A DNA stretch of 64,000 nucleotides from Tretioscincus oriximinensis (GCA_022410635.1 JAJVDF010000297.1:1462216-1526215), one strand, 5' to 3'; counted from the first letter of the stretch, positions 22,685 through 34,125 are shown. Notes: generated by a model from the sequence alone, not told the origin. A program made the numbers and translations.

Positions 22685-23945
22685 TAGGAAATTGTTACAT
22701 TGGTATTAAATGGTCGGGCTATTGAACAGGTACANTCTTACCACTCTCTTGGTCTTACATTTGCAGCACCCAATTCGTGGTCACATCATATAAATGGTTC
22801 AATTACCAAAGCCACAGCTGCTGCCTGCCCCTTATATAAGCTGTATTATCATAGAAATCCCAAACATTAAGACCTGTTCTAGAGGTATTTGGCACCAAAA
22901 TAATGCCCATTCTCCTTTATGGAGCAGAAATATTGGGCTTCTCTAATTTGCAGAAACTTGAAGCCTTCCACCTGAAATATCTGCGAGGTTTTTTACGTGC
23001 TTTGAGCTCCACCTTATCAGCAGCAGTTAGGGCNGAACTAGGAGTGTCACCACTAGAATGCCAAATCCTAAACAAGCAATTTAATTATTGGGATAAGCTC
23101 AATCATATGAACCGGCAAAGACTCCCAAGACTCTGCCTAGGAGAGCAATCTAAAAACTTGCATAAGTCACCTTAGATTACTTGGCTGATGAATCAAACAG
23201 CTCACATAGGTCTCCCATTACACTCTCTAAACAACTTTGGTGTAAAGGCCAAATTGATACTTAAACAACGCTCCCTTGATGTCGCCTCGCAGAATGATCT
23301 CACAGCCATAATTCAATCTAAAGCAACCTCATACCTGGCTGAATATAAACGCCAAATGAACTTAGAAAAGTATCTTATTATTCCGATGCCCAGGGCATGG
23401 CGAAAACAGTTCACACTAGCCAGATTTGACCAATTGGACACTGCAATGAAATGTGGCCGATTCCATAAAGAGCCAAGAGTTGCTANACTTTGCATATGGG
23501 GTGACATGGTTGTGGAGGACACAGCACACTTTTTACTGGAATGTCCTGCCTATTCAGAACTCCGGCAACATTTCTTAGCTCCTCCCTTGTATGCCCATCA
23601 GTCACTAAATAAACAGGCCCAAGTCCATGCCTACTCCAGATTGGACAGGTCCACTATCATCCGAGTTAGCCTATACATTATTAGGGCTTCCAGAATCGAA
23701 TCAATGTTTTGGGAGTAAGTTTCTACGTCTTGAGGTTTATACTCTCTCGATTACTGACTTAGATGCTGTTACTTAAACGGCTGATTATACACTGTTTTTA
23801 ATTGATGCTATTTGTTTTTCACTCTATTTGTATTTTACCCTATTTATATTTACACTGTTTTTAATTGTTGCTTTTTGTATTTTACTGTATTTGTATTTTA
23901 TTTTTTTTANACGGTCAAATCACTAAACAATAAATCTGAATGTAA
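22685..23945 (+). mobile_element. non-LTR retrotransposon ORF2 C-terminal remnant, clade uncertain
   Basis: The first frame (22690-22850) gives a reverse-transcriptase thumb-like segment (YHSLGLTF...W..HI...I.KA.AA). After a frame shift a second frame runs from 22903 to 23718 with one in-frame stop at 23173-23175. It contains ILLYGAEI, a FHLKYLRGF...AVR.ELGVSPLE block and a C-terminal Cys/His cluster (LCIWGD...EDTAHFLLECPAYSELR), which resembles the zinc-knuckle-like end of several LINE proteins. A 3' UTR of TTTGTATTTTA-like repeats follows, ending near AATAAATCTGAATGTAAA. The architecture differs from the CR1, L2 and L1 copies here. It is 5'-truncated and dead. Confidence 0.7.
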
Positions 23946-26388
23946 AAACGGTTCATTGGGAAAGCTAACTGTCTAACCCCTACATAGCATTAGTGTGATG
24001 AGGCTATGATGCGTGGATAGTTCTGGCAAGAAACTGTGAGGATGAGAGGTGACGAAATCTGATAATAACAGCAAAGTATCAAATAGCATTTTAGAGGAGG
24101 GATTGCTGGACTTCCTCTTGATAACCAGTTTGCTGTGAAGATGCAGTGTACTAGCAGAAAACATTTGAGTGCTCAGCTCTCTATTCACAGTGCTGTGTGT
24201 ACAACATTGCTAGGCATGACGGATGTCTAGTAGCAAAAGGTGACAGGCACATAGAGACAGTCTGTTGACACATTAGGCATATCACACAGCCACTGACAGA
24301 CTTTTACAAGTTGGATAATAAATGTGCTAGATTTCAAAATGCATTAAATTATTTATATTTCCTTCAGTTAAATCTATATTCAGTGTTCTGCTATTGATTT
24401 TGTGTTAGACTGTAGCAAGAGCTTCAGTAAGTATTGTATTCTTGAAGAGCTCTGCTGAAGGCTTATCTCTCCCTCAACCTTTTTGAAAAATCAGAGTAGT
24501 TCCAGTCTTGAAAGTTTCACTCAGGATGCAATGGCAATCTCATGAAATGGTTTAACACAGGCCAGGATAGCTGGAAATTGAAACTGTGCACAAACATGAA
24601 ATTACTAGACAGAGGGCATCTCTACGTATTATGTAGTGTGAGCATTAGCTGCTTCCTGTGAATATTTCACCGTCCTTCTTCCTTACCTTGTTCGCAACAC
24701 ACCCAGGATTGATACCCGGTGAGGTTTTCTAGGGTCTCTGCTGGCAACAGTTGCATTCTGACAACATCCAGTCACCAGAGGAGAAGCCAAAAACTCAGCA
24801 TTAGATCACCTCCAGACCACAATAAGCACATGTGATATGTTCATGTCCACACATCTTGTAGACAAGATCTCTTGGATAAAGCCCTCTCTTTGCCATCACT
24901 GCCACCAATGAAAAAGAAAGAAAAACAAAAGGCAGTGAAACCCGGAAAGTTGGGTGTGATGGAACAAAAAATGTGTGTTTTTATTGAAAAGGGAACATTT
25001 TCACCATATCTAACTTATAACTGGATTNGAATAATGGATTCAGTAATCTTGACTGAATAAAACTACTAAGAATAGTTGTTGTTGTTTTTTNAAAAAAAAA
25101 ACCACATTAAACCATGCTTTTAAAAAAATAAAGGTATGTTGTATTGAGACGATATAATGCTTCCAGTCCAGAATTCTAAATATGATAGATAAAAATACAA
25201 TGATCAAAAATAAAAAAATCTCTGTATGTAATGAAATCTGTCATTGTCCATTAGGATCTTTATCTTTCTTTATGCAATATCCAAGAGTACTCAAGATGCT
25301 GTTTTCTTATCTAACCAAAACACTGGTTGACCTCAGGCTAATCATTTGACCTTCTGGTGCATCAGAAAAGGGCATTTGAAAATTAAGTGAAGAGCTTCTG
25401 GTCCAAATCAGATATATAACCAAGATTAGGGTTTTTTCCCTACTCATGAAGAAACCTCAATGGCAACATAAATAAATTATTTATCTTTTTCTCTGAAGAG
25501 GTCAATAATTTTCATTGTTTATTCAGTTATGTGTCCTTATACGTTAAAAAAAGTGCAACCTACCTGAAATTTTTGTTTGTTTATGTTTCCATAGGAAAAT
25601 ATGGATTATTATGTTTATAGACATTATCTCACCATTTCATGCCTCTCTAGGTTTCTAAACTGAGCAAAAGCTTGCCTGATAGGTTTTCAATGTTGTGAAA
25701 CACTAGTATCCACATGAATGAAGTGTCTTAAAGGGATAGGGTGACCCAAATATCTAACTTTGTTATTGTTTTTCAATAGCAAGACCTTTCAGCATACTAT
25801 TGTGGAAAAGAGGTCCATTTGCATACGACATATAATCCCTTGATCCATTTACGCAACAGGAAACACTGGTGGAGCAACAAGAAGAACTTCCAGGTTATGT
25901 CCTTTTAAGGGCCTGTCTCCTTCCTGCTTCTCCCATCTTGAAAGAATTATTTTAAAAAAACTGTACTTTGTATGCCTTTTAATATGACACAGCAATAATA
26001 TAATTTTATTATATATCATTTATATTAAATATTTAACTGTTGTCCTATTTTGTTTGCACAGTTTTTGCAAAAACCAATTGTCCTTGTTTAGTGGCACCAC
26101 ATGGGGAGCAATCCAGTTGACTTCTCATGATATTAGAAACTCTTCTCCTTTCCTATTTAGGCTTAGGACCACAAATAGCTGAGATAAAGACTTTAATGAG
26201 AGACCAAGGTGTCTGACCTAAGAATTTTTAAACAGCTTCTACAAGGGCTACACAGCGATTGGATTCAAATAATTTAACAACTGGTTCTCATGCTCAAAAA
26301 AGCATCTGGAAATGACATCTTAAGGGATGTCATATTCGGTTTCTGCTTTCGAGAACCCCATCTTAAGCGAAGAGCAATCAGAAATGAC
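23946..26388. other. no feature recognised
   Basis: About 2.4 kb of AT-rich DNA. No repeat boundary seen. Several Ns lie in A/T homopolymers (for example 25091). Confidence 0.4.
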
Positions 26389-26401
26389 ATCAGGAGGAGA
26401 T

Positions 26402-26582
26402 AGCAGCACTTTGAGACTAACTAGAGAAAAGTNGTTGGCATAAGCTTTCGTAGACAGGTCTGAAGTAAACCTGTCTACGAAAGCTTATGCCAACCACTTT
26501 TCTCTAGTTAGTCTCAAAGTGCTGCTAGCTCCTTTGCTGGACTTTCTGCTAGACTAACACGGCTATTTCTCTGAAATTGACT
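26402..26582 (-). mobile_element. foldback retroposon with 13-bp target duplication
   Basis: A perfect 13-bp direct repeat ATCAGGAGGAGAT flanks the 181-bp element (26389-26401 and 26583-26595). Within it, 26401-26459 is the exact inverse of 26469-26527 (59 bp, apart from one N) across a 9-base loop. Read on the minus strand the element begins TTTCAGAGAAATAGCCGTGT, then TTAGTCT, then GGCATAAGCTTTCG, then turns back on itself. The unduplicated part resembles 47706-47790. Long target duplications point to LINE-type insertion, and the turn-back to a template switch during reverse transcription (inference). Confidence 0.75.
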
Positions 26583-26903
26583 ATCAGGAGGAGATGAGTG
26601 CCATTTNAAAAAAATACATTTGTTGATTTTGAATTGACACATATAAACAGAGATACAAAGGCAAACATATTTCGTTACATACATATAACATACACAATAA
26701 AACCCACCCTCCCTCTCCCATCCTCCCTCATCAAATCCTCTTAAATTGGTTACCAATTTTTCACAGACTATAACGAGAAGACTAATCTTAATNTTTTTGT
26801 TTCATTCTGTAGTCTATCTTCCAAATAATTTGTAACCACTTCCCATTTATATTTACAGGCTCTTAAGTTTTCAGTATTATTCATATTACAAATTCTGCAG
26901 TTA

Positions 26904-27090
26904 TTTATTTATTATTTATTTATTTGTACTTATACCCCGTCATATACCCAAAGGACACAAGGCGGCCAACCATAAAACAAAAATGCAAAATTGACATAAT
27001 TAAAAACAGTATAAAACAATATCTAAATGTGGAAAGAAAAATAACATTTCTTCAGCCAAAGTTAGTGATCTCAACTGCCATTAAATCAAT
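26904..27090 (-). mobile_element. L2-type 3' tail inserted in L1
   Basis: On the plus strand: (TTTA)n, TTTGTACTTATACCCCGTC, ATATACCCAAAGGACACAAGGCGGCCAACC, then AAAACAGTATAAAAC. This is the inverse of the L2 terminus. It separates the L1 3' UTR from L1 coding sequence, so it is younger than the L1. Confidence 0.65.
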
Positions 27091-27260
27091 TAGATAGTCT
27101 TTCCACCNGCTAAGAAGTACTAACTGAGCACAAGCTAAGCTCGCATCCAGAACTGATTCCTGCTTGGAGAAGGACCATTTTATTATTAAGTACTATTTGT
27201 GTGTTTAGCATGATATTAATCTCCTTTTCTATGTCACTCCAAAATTTCTTGTGTTTGGAG

Positions 27261-27850
27261 TAGGGTTGCCATANGTCCCGATAAACCGGGACAATCCCGG
27301 TTTGGGGGACTAAAATATAGTCCCCTCTGGGTTTTAAGGCAAAATCCCAGCTTTTTACATTCCCCAATGCTGCATCAGGGAATGTAAAAATCCAGGATTT
27401 TAAAGGAAAAGCAGCNGTCAGAGCTGACGGCTGCAGTCCGGCAGCGCTTTCCAGGGGTCCAGGAAGGAACCTTGGAGCATGCTGTAGCTGCTCCTTTGCT
27501 GGAGGTGGGGTTTCGCCCTGCTCTCAGGCAAGTGTGCCGCCAACTCGCCTCTAGCAGAGGAGAAACGCCTGTGTTTGTGACAGGAGGGCAGCTCTGTTCT
27601 CCTGTCACAAACTCAAGCGTTTTTGCTCCGTGGCAAGCGCGCTTGCCTGAGAGCAGGGCGAAACCCTGCCTCCAGCAAAGGAGCAGCTACGCTTGCGTGC
27701 GCACACACACAAACGCTTGTGGTGAGACAGGCAGAAGAGAGGTTTTGCCTATCTCGCTACAAGCATCCGTATGTGCACATGCACATGTGCGTGCACGCAC
27801 CCCCACCCCACCCCGTCCCGGTTTTGGGCTGCCAAAATATGGCAACCCTA
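27261..27850. mobile_element. GC-rich hAT-like element built of consecutive hairpins, copy B
   Basis: The 590-bp element has ends TAGGGTTGCCATA and TATGGCAACCCTA and a perfect 8-bp target duplication GTTTGGAG (27253-27260 and 27851-27858). It is the inverse of copy A at 14736-15297: its right end (CCCGTCCCGGTTTTGGGCTG) matches the left end of A. Hairpins include 27341-27365 with 27378-27401 and a perfect 14-bp pair 27573-27586 with 27599-27612, again nested in a larger palindrome. It carries no transposase; overlapping frames up to 175 codons are by-products of the composition. It sits inside L1 ORF2, splitting the codons for HCLQT/KHKKFW. Confidence 0.85.
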
Positions 27851-28215
27851 GTTTGGAGGCAATGCCAGAAGAGGTGTATGTATGTGCCCCTTTGTGTGAA
27901 TCCATGCCAGCAGTTCTTGTTAAGGTTGTGAATGAAATGGCTCAACTGCACTGGAGTTTTGGGGCATTTGTGGAGAATCTTTCTCATTGCCTCTTTTAAT
28001 TTATTAAACTTTTCCTTTTTAATTCTTGATATAGCACATTTGATATCCATTACATCTATTGTTATTTCATTTTTCCACAAATTTAATAGTTCTCCATTAA
28101 TTTTGCTTTTCTCCAAAACTATATTGAGATTTATTCTCCCTATCATTTTAACATCCTGTTCGCCCAAAACAGAGTGCCATTTAACAACCAGTGTGAACCA
28201 ACTGAATCTCACCAC

Positions 28216-29467
28216 TGATTACAACGTCCTCTCACAAATTCTTATAGAACACTCTGGCCACATAGACCAGCATTCCTCAATAGGAAGCATTCCATTGATA
28301 GACCAATTTACTCTGCTCTCCTCCTCATTCCTGGCCATGTTGCATTGTAGATGTTCATCTGATAAATGGCTGAATCATCTCACAGATTACATAAAACCCA
28401 GTGTCCTCTCAACAGCCTCTAGAAATGACCTCGAAAGTGGGCTGTGTGCAGCATGCTACTGAAATTCTTTGATCTGCAACTTCATAGGTTGAAACAGGAC
28501 CACAGGCATGCAGTCAATCTCTGGCAAACGCCACCTATATTACTCTGCTCTTAGTTCAAATGCAGTAGTACCATTACCCCATTTATTAATTTATTATTTA
28601 TTTATTCATTTCTTTAAGTGCAGCAAATTGCTACTGTCAGATTTTTCAATCACTGTGACAGAATTTNACAATGCTTCACTTTTCTCCTTTTCATGTCTTT
28701 TAAAATAATGTAAGTATTTCCGATGTTAAACACTAGTAAACTCATCCTGCTAATATAATNTAAAGAATTTTTTTCTTATTCCCCATATGAAGCAGAAGTA
28801 AGTATTATTAATAGCACAGTCTATACAGAGCACGGTGATTGCAGTGACAGATTGCCTGTACTCCTGAAAAGCTTAGCATAGATCCCTAATGATAGCTTAA
28901 ACATTTACATATTCATAGTATGTAGGGGCTGAGTGTTTTTAGCTTTACCAATGGAAATGCAATTTTGTTCTAATTTTTACTCCTTCTTAAAATCAACTTT
29001 TGATGTTGTTTTATTACAGTTCCCTTTGATGTTTGTTTTTTAGGTTTTTTGCAAGCTGCTTTATATGTGGCTTCTATATAGGAAAGTAACTCTTTGTGCA
29101 ATCTTAATTATTAGTATTCCGATGCTTTTATAGTACAGCTCCTCTAATGTTTAATCAGAAACAAAATCTCATTATTGAGTTCAATAGAATGGACTTCCAA
29201 GTAACTTCTGAAGTACCGTGACTTGTAATTACTTTCTGCAAAAACGGTAACACCAGCAGATCAGACTCTCATCATAGGAGAATTCTATATGGTTAAGCCA
29301 NATTTTTATATAGCTTATCACCAATTATGGCAGTAATATAGCTATTTCCCTATATGAAGTAAGTACCCAGGATATGAGGACAGTTTCCTTCAATAAATAA
29401 TTCCAAGCAACCTACACACAATATTGAGTTTGATGCACCCAGAACTTCCAAGTGCTGGTTCATAAGA
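28216..29467. other. no feature recognised
   Basis: A both-strand open region to about 28460 is of unknown origin and could be more decayed L1. An AT-rich TTTA run lies near 28584-28610. Nothing else is recognised. Confidence 0.35.
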
Positions 29468-29760
29468 TTTATTTATTTATTTATACTTATATCCCACCCT
29501 ATTTTCAAAGGCCTCAGGGCAGCCAACAATAAAAACATTNAAAAAGTCATATTAAATCAGGATCTGAAAGTGGGAAGGAAAACACAATTTCTTCAATCAA
29601 AGGCCAGGTGAAAGAGGGATCTTCTAAAAGAACACTGAGATGTTGATTGACACAGTTCAAGGGAAAGACTATTTCATAGTCTGGGAGCAACTACCAAGAA
29701 GGCCCATTTCATTTGCTGCTGAGAGGTTGTTTAGAATCCACATATGGCTGCCCGTTCCAC
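29468..29760 (-). mobile_element. L2 LINE 3' end and C-terminal remnant
   Basis: On the plus strand: (TTTA)n, TACTTATATCCCACCC, AAAGGCCTCAGGGCAGCC, then AAAGGCCAGGTGAAAGAGG...TCTTCTAAAAG and ATTTCATAGTCTGGG, the inverse of the FH.LG..L-type C-terminal coding region. Same order as at 37127-37330. Frame-broken. Confidence 0.7.
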
Positions 29761-30550
29761 TATTGCAATGATTATCCCTCATGATTATTGAATACCTGGT
29801 CTTCTTCACGATATTGTTGATAGCAAATTCCATTACTCTACTGTGCCTTGAGTATATCTATTTCTCCTGATTCATCCAACATGAAGCAATGTTTAGAATC
29901 TCCAGGATCTTATTCCCTTTCTCTNCATTGTACGCAATTTCATATCCACATAGGACCTTTTTACACTTACCCATGTATTGCTCCAGCCCGTTGGCCACTT
30001 TATGTTCACTAGAGTAGTACAAAGGAAGTCTCATCCCCTGGTAACCTGTCCTGTCCATTTTGAGATCAAAACCATCAAAATGGCAACCTTGACTGTGTCA
30101 CCGGTAGGTTTATTTTAACATGTCTATTTGCAATCTAGGCAAAAAAAATAAATGTGAAGGGAAGTCATCCTCATTGTCTGAACCATGTGTTTCTCTTGCA
30201 GTCACTCCCATGATCAACTTGGTTTTCATGCATATGTACAATTGCTTAATCGGGGTTAAATAGCATTAGTATATATTTAGGCACTATTAATATGGTTTAC
30301 TACTAAAACATTTTGGGGGAACTTTTAGCACTAATCCCATGTAGACAATGTGTACTAGTGAGCTCCTTAAAATGGATTAGTAANTACCCAAATCCTAAAA
30401 TGTGCATTTCTAGGTAACTGCAAGATCCCTGGAAACCATGCCAGATAAAGTTAAGTATTTGACCATACATGGGAGTGTACATACTAATGCATTGTTGATC
30501 TGGCAATAATTTTAATTGATTTTAAGTTTAATANAAGCCAATGAGCATTA
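29761..30550. other. no feature recognised
   Basis: AT-rich sequence; three Ns. Confidence 0.4.
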
Positions 30551-30632
30551 TATACTGCTCAAAACAATTAAGGGAACATTTTAACATACACTGATATGTT
30601 AAAATGTTCCCTTAATTGTTTTGAGCAGTATA
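30551..30632. mobile_element. 82-bp perfect hairpin element, copy 2
   Basis: Arms 30551-30588 and 30595-30632 are exact inverses over all 38 bases, with loop CACTGA. The outer ends are TATACTGCTC and the inner part contains ACAATTAAGGGAACA. The absence of any mismatch between the arms suggests a young copy or correction between the arms. Copies at 9767-9848 and 61281-61338 (internally deleted) prove it is a dispersed family. A Tc1/mariner-type MITE is the likely class; a small-RNA precursor is possible if it is transcribed. Confidence 0.85.
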
Positions 30633-31830
30633 TTTCAGTCAAATCTTATTTGGAGCTATTATCTACATTTTCTAGGACATTACAAAACTCTTCAAAATAT
30701 TAGTATGAGGTTATTATGTGAAGTAAAGGAAGAGACTGTTGGTGGAGGTATTTTGTTTTTGTTTTTCTAGATTGCCAGTATTATATCTGACTGGCTGGTC
30801 TTCCATTATTGGAGATTAAGCTAACTGATCAACCGAAGAAAGGCTATTATACAGTTACAAAAATATGTAATGGAAAGATGGGAGTTAATTGGAATTTTTT
30901 TTACCACAATCTCAATATGGGCTTTGTAAATACTTTNTAAACACATACCAATCAATATTTTCTGGAAACACATTTATTATATAACAAAGGCAAAAATTCT
31001 GCTGCTGTAACAATTTTTCATTAATATTATTAATGGTGTGTATGCCAGCAATAGGTTACAGAATTAGAACGGACAGTGTTTTGTGATGCATTTGTTAGTT
31101 CATACACTTTCTTTTTTAAGAAGAAAAAAAAATCATAATGAAAATTAAAGGCCAAGAAAAAGACCGATTGGTTGTCCCATATGAAANACTGGTGTGTTCT
31201 TATGCAGAAGCAATGTCCTGAATATTAAATCAGTATTGATGTATTCATGATTCCCATTTTGAAGACTTTAATAATAAATAAATAAATAATGCTTCAAAAA
31301 ATAAGTGGCTATTTACAGTGAAGTCATAATGAAGCAAAAGAAATAATGATAATAAGTATGTAACATAGTTGTAACCATGGCAACTCTACCAAATGAATAA
31401 TTCACAGTGAGTAATATAGTTGATGAATCCTTAGCTGTTTTCAGCTTGAAAAATGAATGCCAGCAGATGGTGGTTTTCTTCAGAAATTGATACTGGGATG
31501 TTCTGCTGAATAAGATTCTTAAAATCAAGGAGAGCTTTGTGAAGATATTCATAAAGGAAAGTTCCTCTTGAATTTCTTCCCTTTGTTTACTGTAGTTACT
31601 ATACTATAGTCAGGATTTACTGACACAGAATAAGAANAAAGCTTCTTCAGGTAATGGCCAAACAAATATGCTGTTGTTAAATATCACCAATTTAGCATTA
31701 ACTCTTTTACAGTTTTTACATTCCATACTGAAGTGAAACATGAAGCAAATTGGCAAATGTGAATTAAGTGATTCAGGTCAAGAAGGTTGTGGGATGACAT
31801 TGGCAGCCATTTGTAAAACAGCCAAGAATC
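30633..31830. other. no gene; (AAAT)n run at 31270-31289
   Basis: AT-rich sequence; no other repeat recognised. Confidence 0.4.
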
Positions 31831-32060
31831 CTGCCCTTATAGCTCAGTCGCTTAGGAATTCATCTCTCGTCTGTAGCTCTAGCCAACCCAGCTATTCGAA
31901 ACCAAGAATTGCAAGAAATTGCAACTGANTGCAAGTAGATACATGGGAACCATCATAGCCTGGTGGGGAAGATAGAATGTCAGCCTTCAGGTGAAAAATA
32001 ACTTTGTAAGCCACTTTGAGAAAGGCATGGTATAAGAACCAAGTTCTTCTTCTTCTTCTT
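31831..32060 (+). mobile_element. Sauria-type SINE
   Basis: The head carries CTTATAGCTCAGTCG (A-box region). The body CTGTAGCTCTAGCCAACCCAGC, ATACATGGGAACCA, GCCTGGTGGGGAAGATAGAATG and the tail GTAAGCCACTTTGAGAAAGGCATGGTATAAGAACC plus (TTC)n follow. The tail resembles BovB-type LINE ends used by Sauria SINEs. The B-box region present in the copy at 35776-36120 is deleted here. Family name is from memory of squamate SINEs. Confidence 0.75.
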
Positions 32061-33886
32061 AGCCTAAAGATTGGGAACAAATGCTTGCTTATGTCTATAG
32101 TTCCAGGCCATGGTTTTTCTTGTATGACACACCACCTTCAAGAACTCTTGGGAGACATCTTTAATGCAGTACATGTGTGTGAGTAGTAGAATACAGCCAA
32201 GCTTGATACAAGAAAGTATTAGTGATTCATATGTCTACCTAATCTCCATTGAAATTCCAGCTATGCATTTTTTNAAATCTCTTCCCATTTTAAGTTCACA
32301 AAAACACAGAATAAGCTAGCCTTGTATTTACCAAATCCTGTCTACCACCGAGATTAGGGTTAGGTGCACACAACGACTTAAAAACTGCTACAATGCTATA
32401 GCAATTGCATGTCCATGCACACCAAACATGTATATTCTGTGACCAATGCCCAGTTCTGTAACATNGCTGATTGATCTCATCACANGGCAGTCCAAGATTA
32501 TTATTTTTAACTTGCAACAGTCAACTGCCGCATTCTCGCATCCAATTTGTGCACACGATACNGTCACGAGAGTACAGGGGTTCTCCAGCATGATGTCTGA
32601 ATATCTGAGCAATAGTTTATTTTGGAAAAAACAGCATTAATTGTGGGTCAACTATTGAAAAACGTTCAGCACGTGTGCCTGGGACTTCCTGATTGCGCTA
32701 TAAACGAGATAGAAAAATGTAGTGTGCACACATCCTAGCTTTGTTAGTGACATTTCTAAACACTAATACTTTCCACTGCAATCTGCAGCTAATATTCATT
32801 GTTGCTAAGAGAATGAACCGAAAAAGTCATGCTCCTGAGCAAGTTTGCTATATTAAAGAGCATCTAGTAGAAGTCCTCTTTATAAACACAAACAGTACTT
32901 GGCTATGTTTGTGAATACAAATGTTACTCTCTTACAGTGTTATTGATCTGTTCTCATGGTGAAATCCTAACTCGCTTTAGTTGCGTTATGGTCTTCAATC
33001 TGCACAGACTTGCCTGTGGCAATATGGACTGTCACAAGCTAACATGTTGTGGAAATAAGTAAAAATGATGAGCACACATGCCACAAGACATACCTGGTCA
33101 CACANCTGCTTTTAGACTGATTTGAAGACTTCTTCAAATGGGTTTGAAACTCCCTAGCTTGCGTTAGAAATANACCTTCTGTTTTCTCCCTGGAGTAAAT
33201 GCCATTTTTGAGTGTGTTTCTAACCCATATTAAGACTGTTTTGCTAATAAAAGCAGTGTCCATTTTCCCTTCCTCTCTGCACCAATTACTGATGGTATGG
33301 ACATATTCATGCTGTATTACTGTATCCTTCCTTTGCAGAAGTGCAAAAGCATTGTTTAAATGGAATGTATCAGCAGCTTCCAAGCTGATGAAAAACACAG
33401 TGTCAAGAGATCACACTATTACTTTAGTCTCAAAGAGGTAAACTGGCTTTTAGAATTAAAAAGGTAAACAGGAAATTTTCTACTGATCTCCTACTGCTGT
33501 AAACTCAGCCATCCTGTCTTTCAACAATGATAATTGTGGAGCCAATCAGCAGAAGTGGTGTCATTCTCTGAATAAACCCTTCTGTCCATATCGATTTTGC
33601 AAATATAGACCAAGGAAGGAGAATGACGGTATGTGAGCGACCAACATTAAACTCAAAGAACAGCTGGGGGACACCTTCATTTATAAGATTTGAGGCTGCT
33701 CAACTGTTTTGACACTTAAAACATTTTAAACAAAACATAAAATTTCTTTCCAGTTAACCTGTTCATCTTGATGGAAGCCTGGTTATTTTTGCTCTTGTAA
33801 TTACTAGACCATTAGCAATGCTAGGGTCTTGGGGGCCCCAGGGCAAATTAATGAAGGGGCCAAATCCCTCTGGAGCCCACTACTGC
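32061..33886. other. no gene; possible inverted-repeat element 32351-32733
   Basis: TTAGGTGCACACAACG near 32351 is loosely inverted at 32716-32733 (GTAGTGTGCACACATCCTA). This could be a worn DNA element, but the ends differ by a 4-5 base insertion and no target duplication is seen. The remaining sequence shows nothing recognisable. Confidence 0.3.
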
Positions 33887-34125
33887 CTTGTCTTCTTACC
33901 TTATTTTTAAGCTCTTCAGCATGGCGCTGGGTCTCTGACTCTCTAATTAGCATACCACATTATGTGGTGCATTAATTAGAGCATCAGAGACCCAGCACCA
34001 AGCTGAAGAGCTTAAAAATAAGATAAGGAGACAGGGAGGGAGGGCCCATACTTACCAGGGGGGGGGGGGGGCTAATGGCCCAATATTTGAGGGCCTGACT
34101 TGCCCTATGGTAGCTACGCCCCTAT
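33807..34125. mobile_element. palindromic DNA element with long hairpin
   Basis: Inner arms 33887-33960 and 33961-34036 are close inverses (ATTTTTAAGCTCTTCAGC... with ...GCTGAAGAGCTTAAAAAT; GCGCTGGGTCTCTGA with TCAGAGACCCAGC). Outer ends are TAGGGTCTTGGGGGCCCC and GCCCTATGGTAGCTACGCCCCTA. A G14 run lies at 34058-34071. The AGGGGCGTAGCTA end resembles a hAT-like end familiar from reptiles (memory), but no 8-bp duplication is clear. Confidence 0.6.

Larger units (their letters stand above)
26600..28215 (-). pseudogene. L1 LINE ORF2 C-terminal remnant and 3' UTR, interrupted twice
   Basis: On the minus strand, frames from 28215 to 27859 encode an L1 ORF2 C-terminus: ILHKCPKTPVQLSHFI, then NCWHGFTQRGTYIHLFWHC, which is the CWxC...GTxxHxxWxC region of L1 proteins. 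The reading resumes after the hAT insertion (27253-27858) with KHKKFWSDIEKEINIML and continues to about 27110. An L2-type tail (26904-27090) then interrupts, after which YKWEVVTNYLEDRLQNET and a G-rich 3' UTR (26695-26720; polypurine on the minus strand) follow. The order of the pieces is L1 3' end, L2 tail, L1, hAT, L1. It is 5'-truncated and non-functional. The part beyond 28100 is less certain. Confidence 0.75.

Noticed and set aside
27472..27999. 175-codon plus-strand frame
   Set aside because: It crosses the right end of a hAT element into antisense L1, so it is a composition artefact.
31831..31870. Possible tRNA gene
   Set aside because: The tRNA-like A-box belongs to a SINE; no cloverleaf or complete B-box follows.
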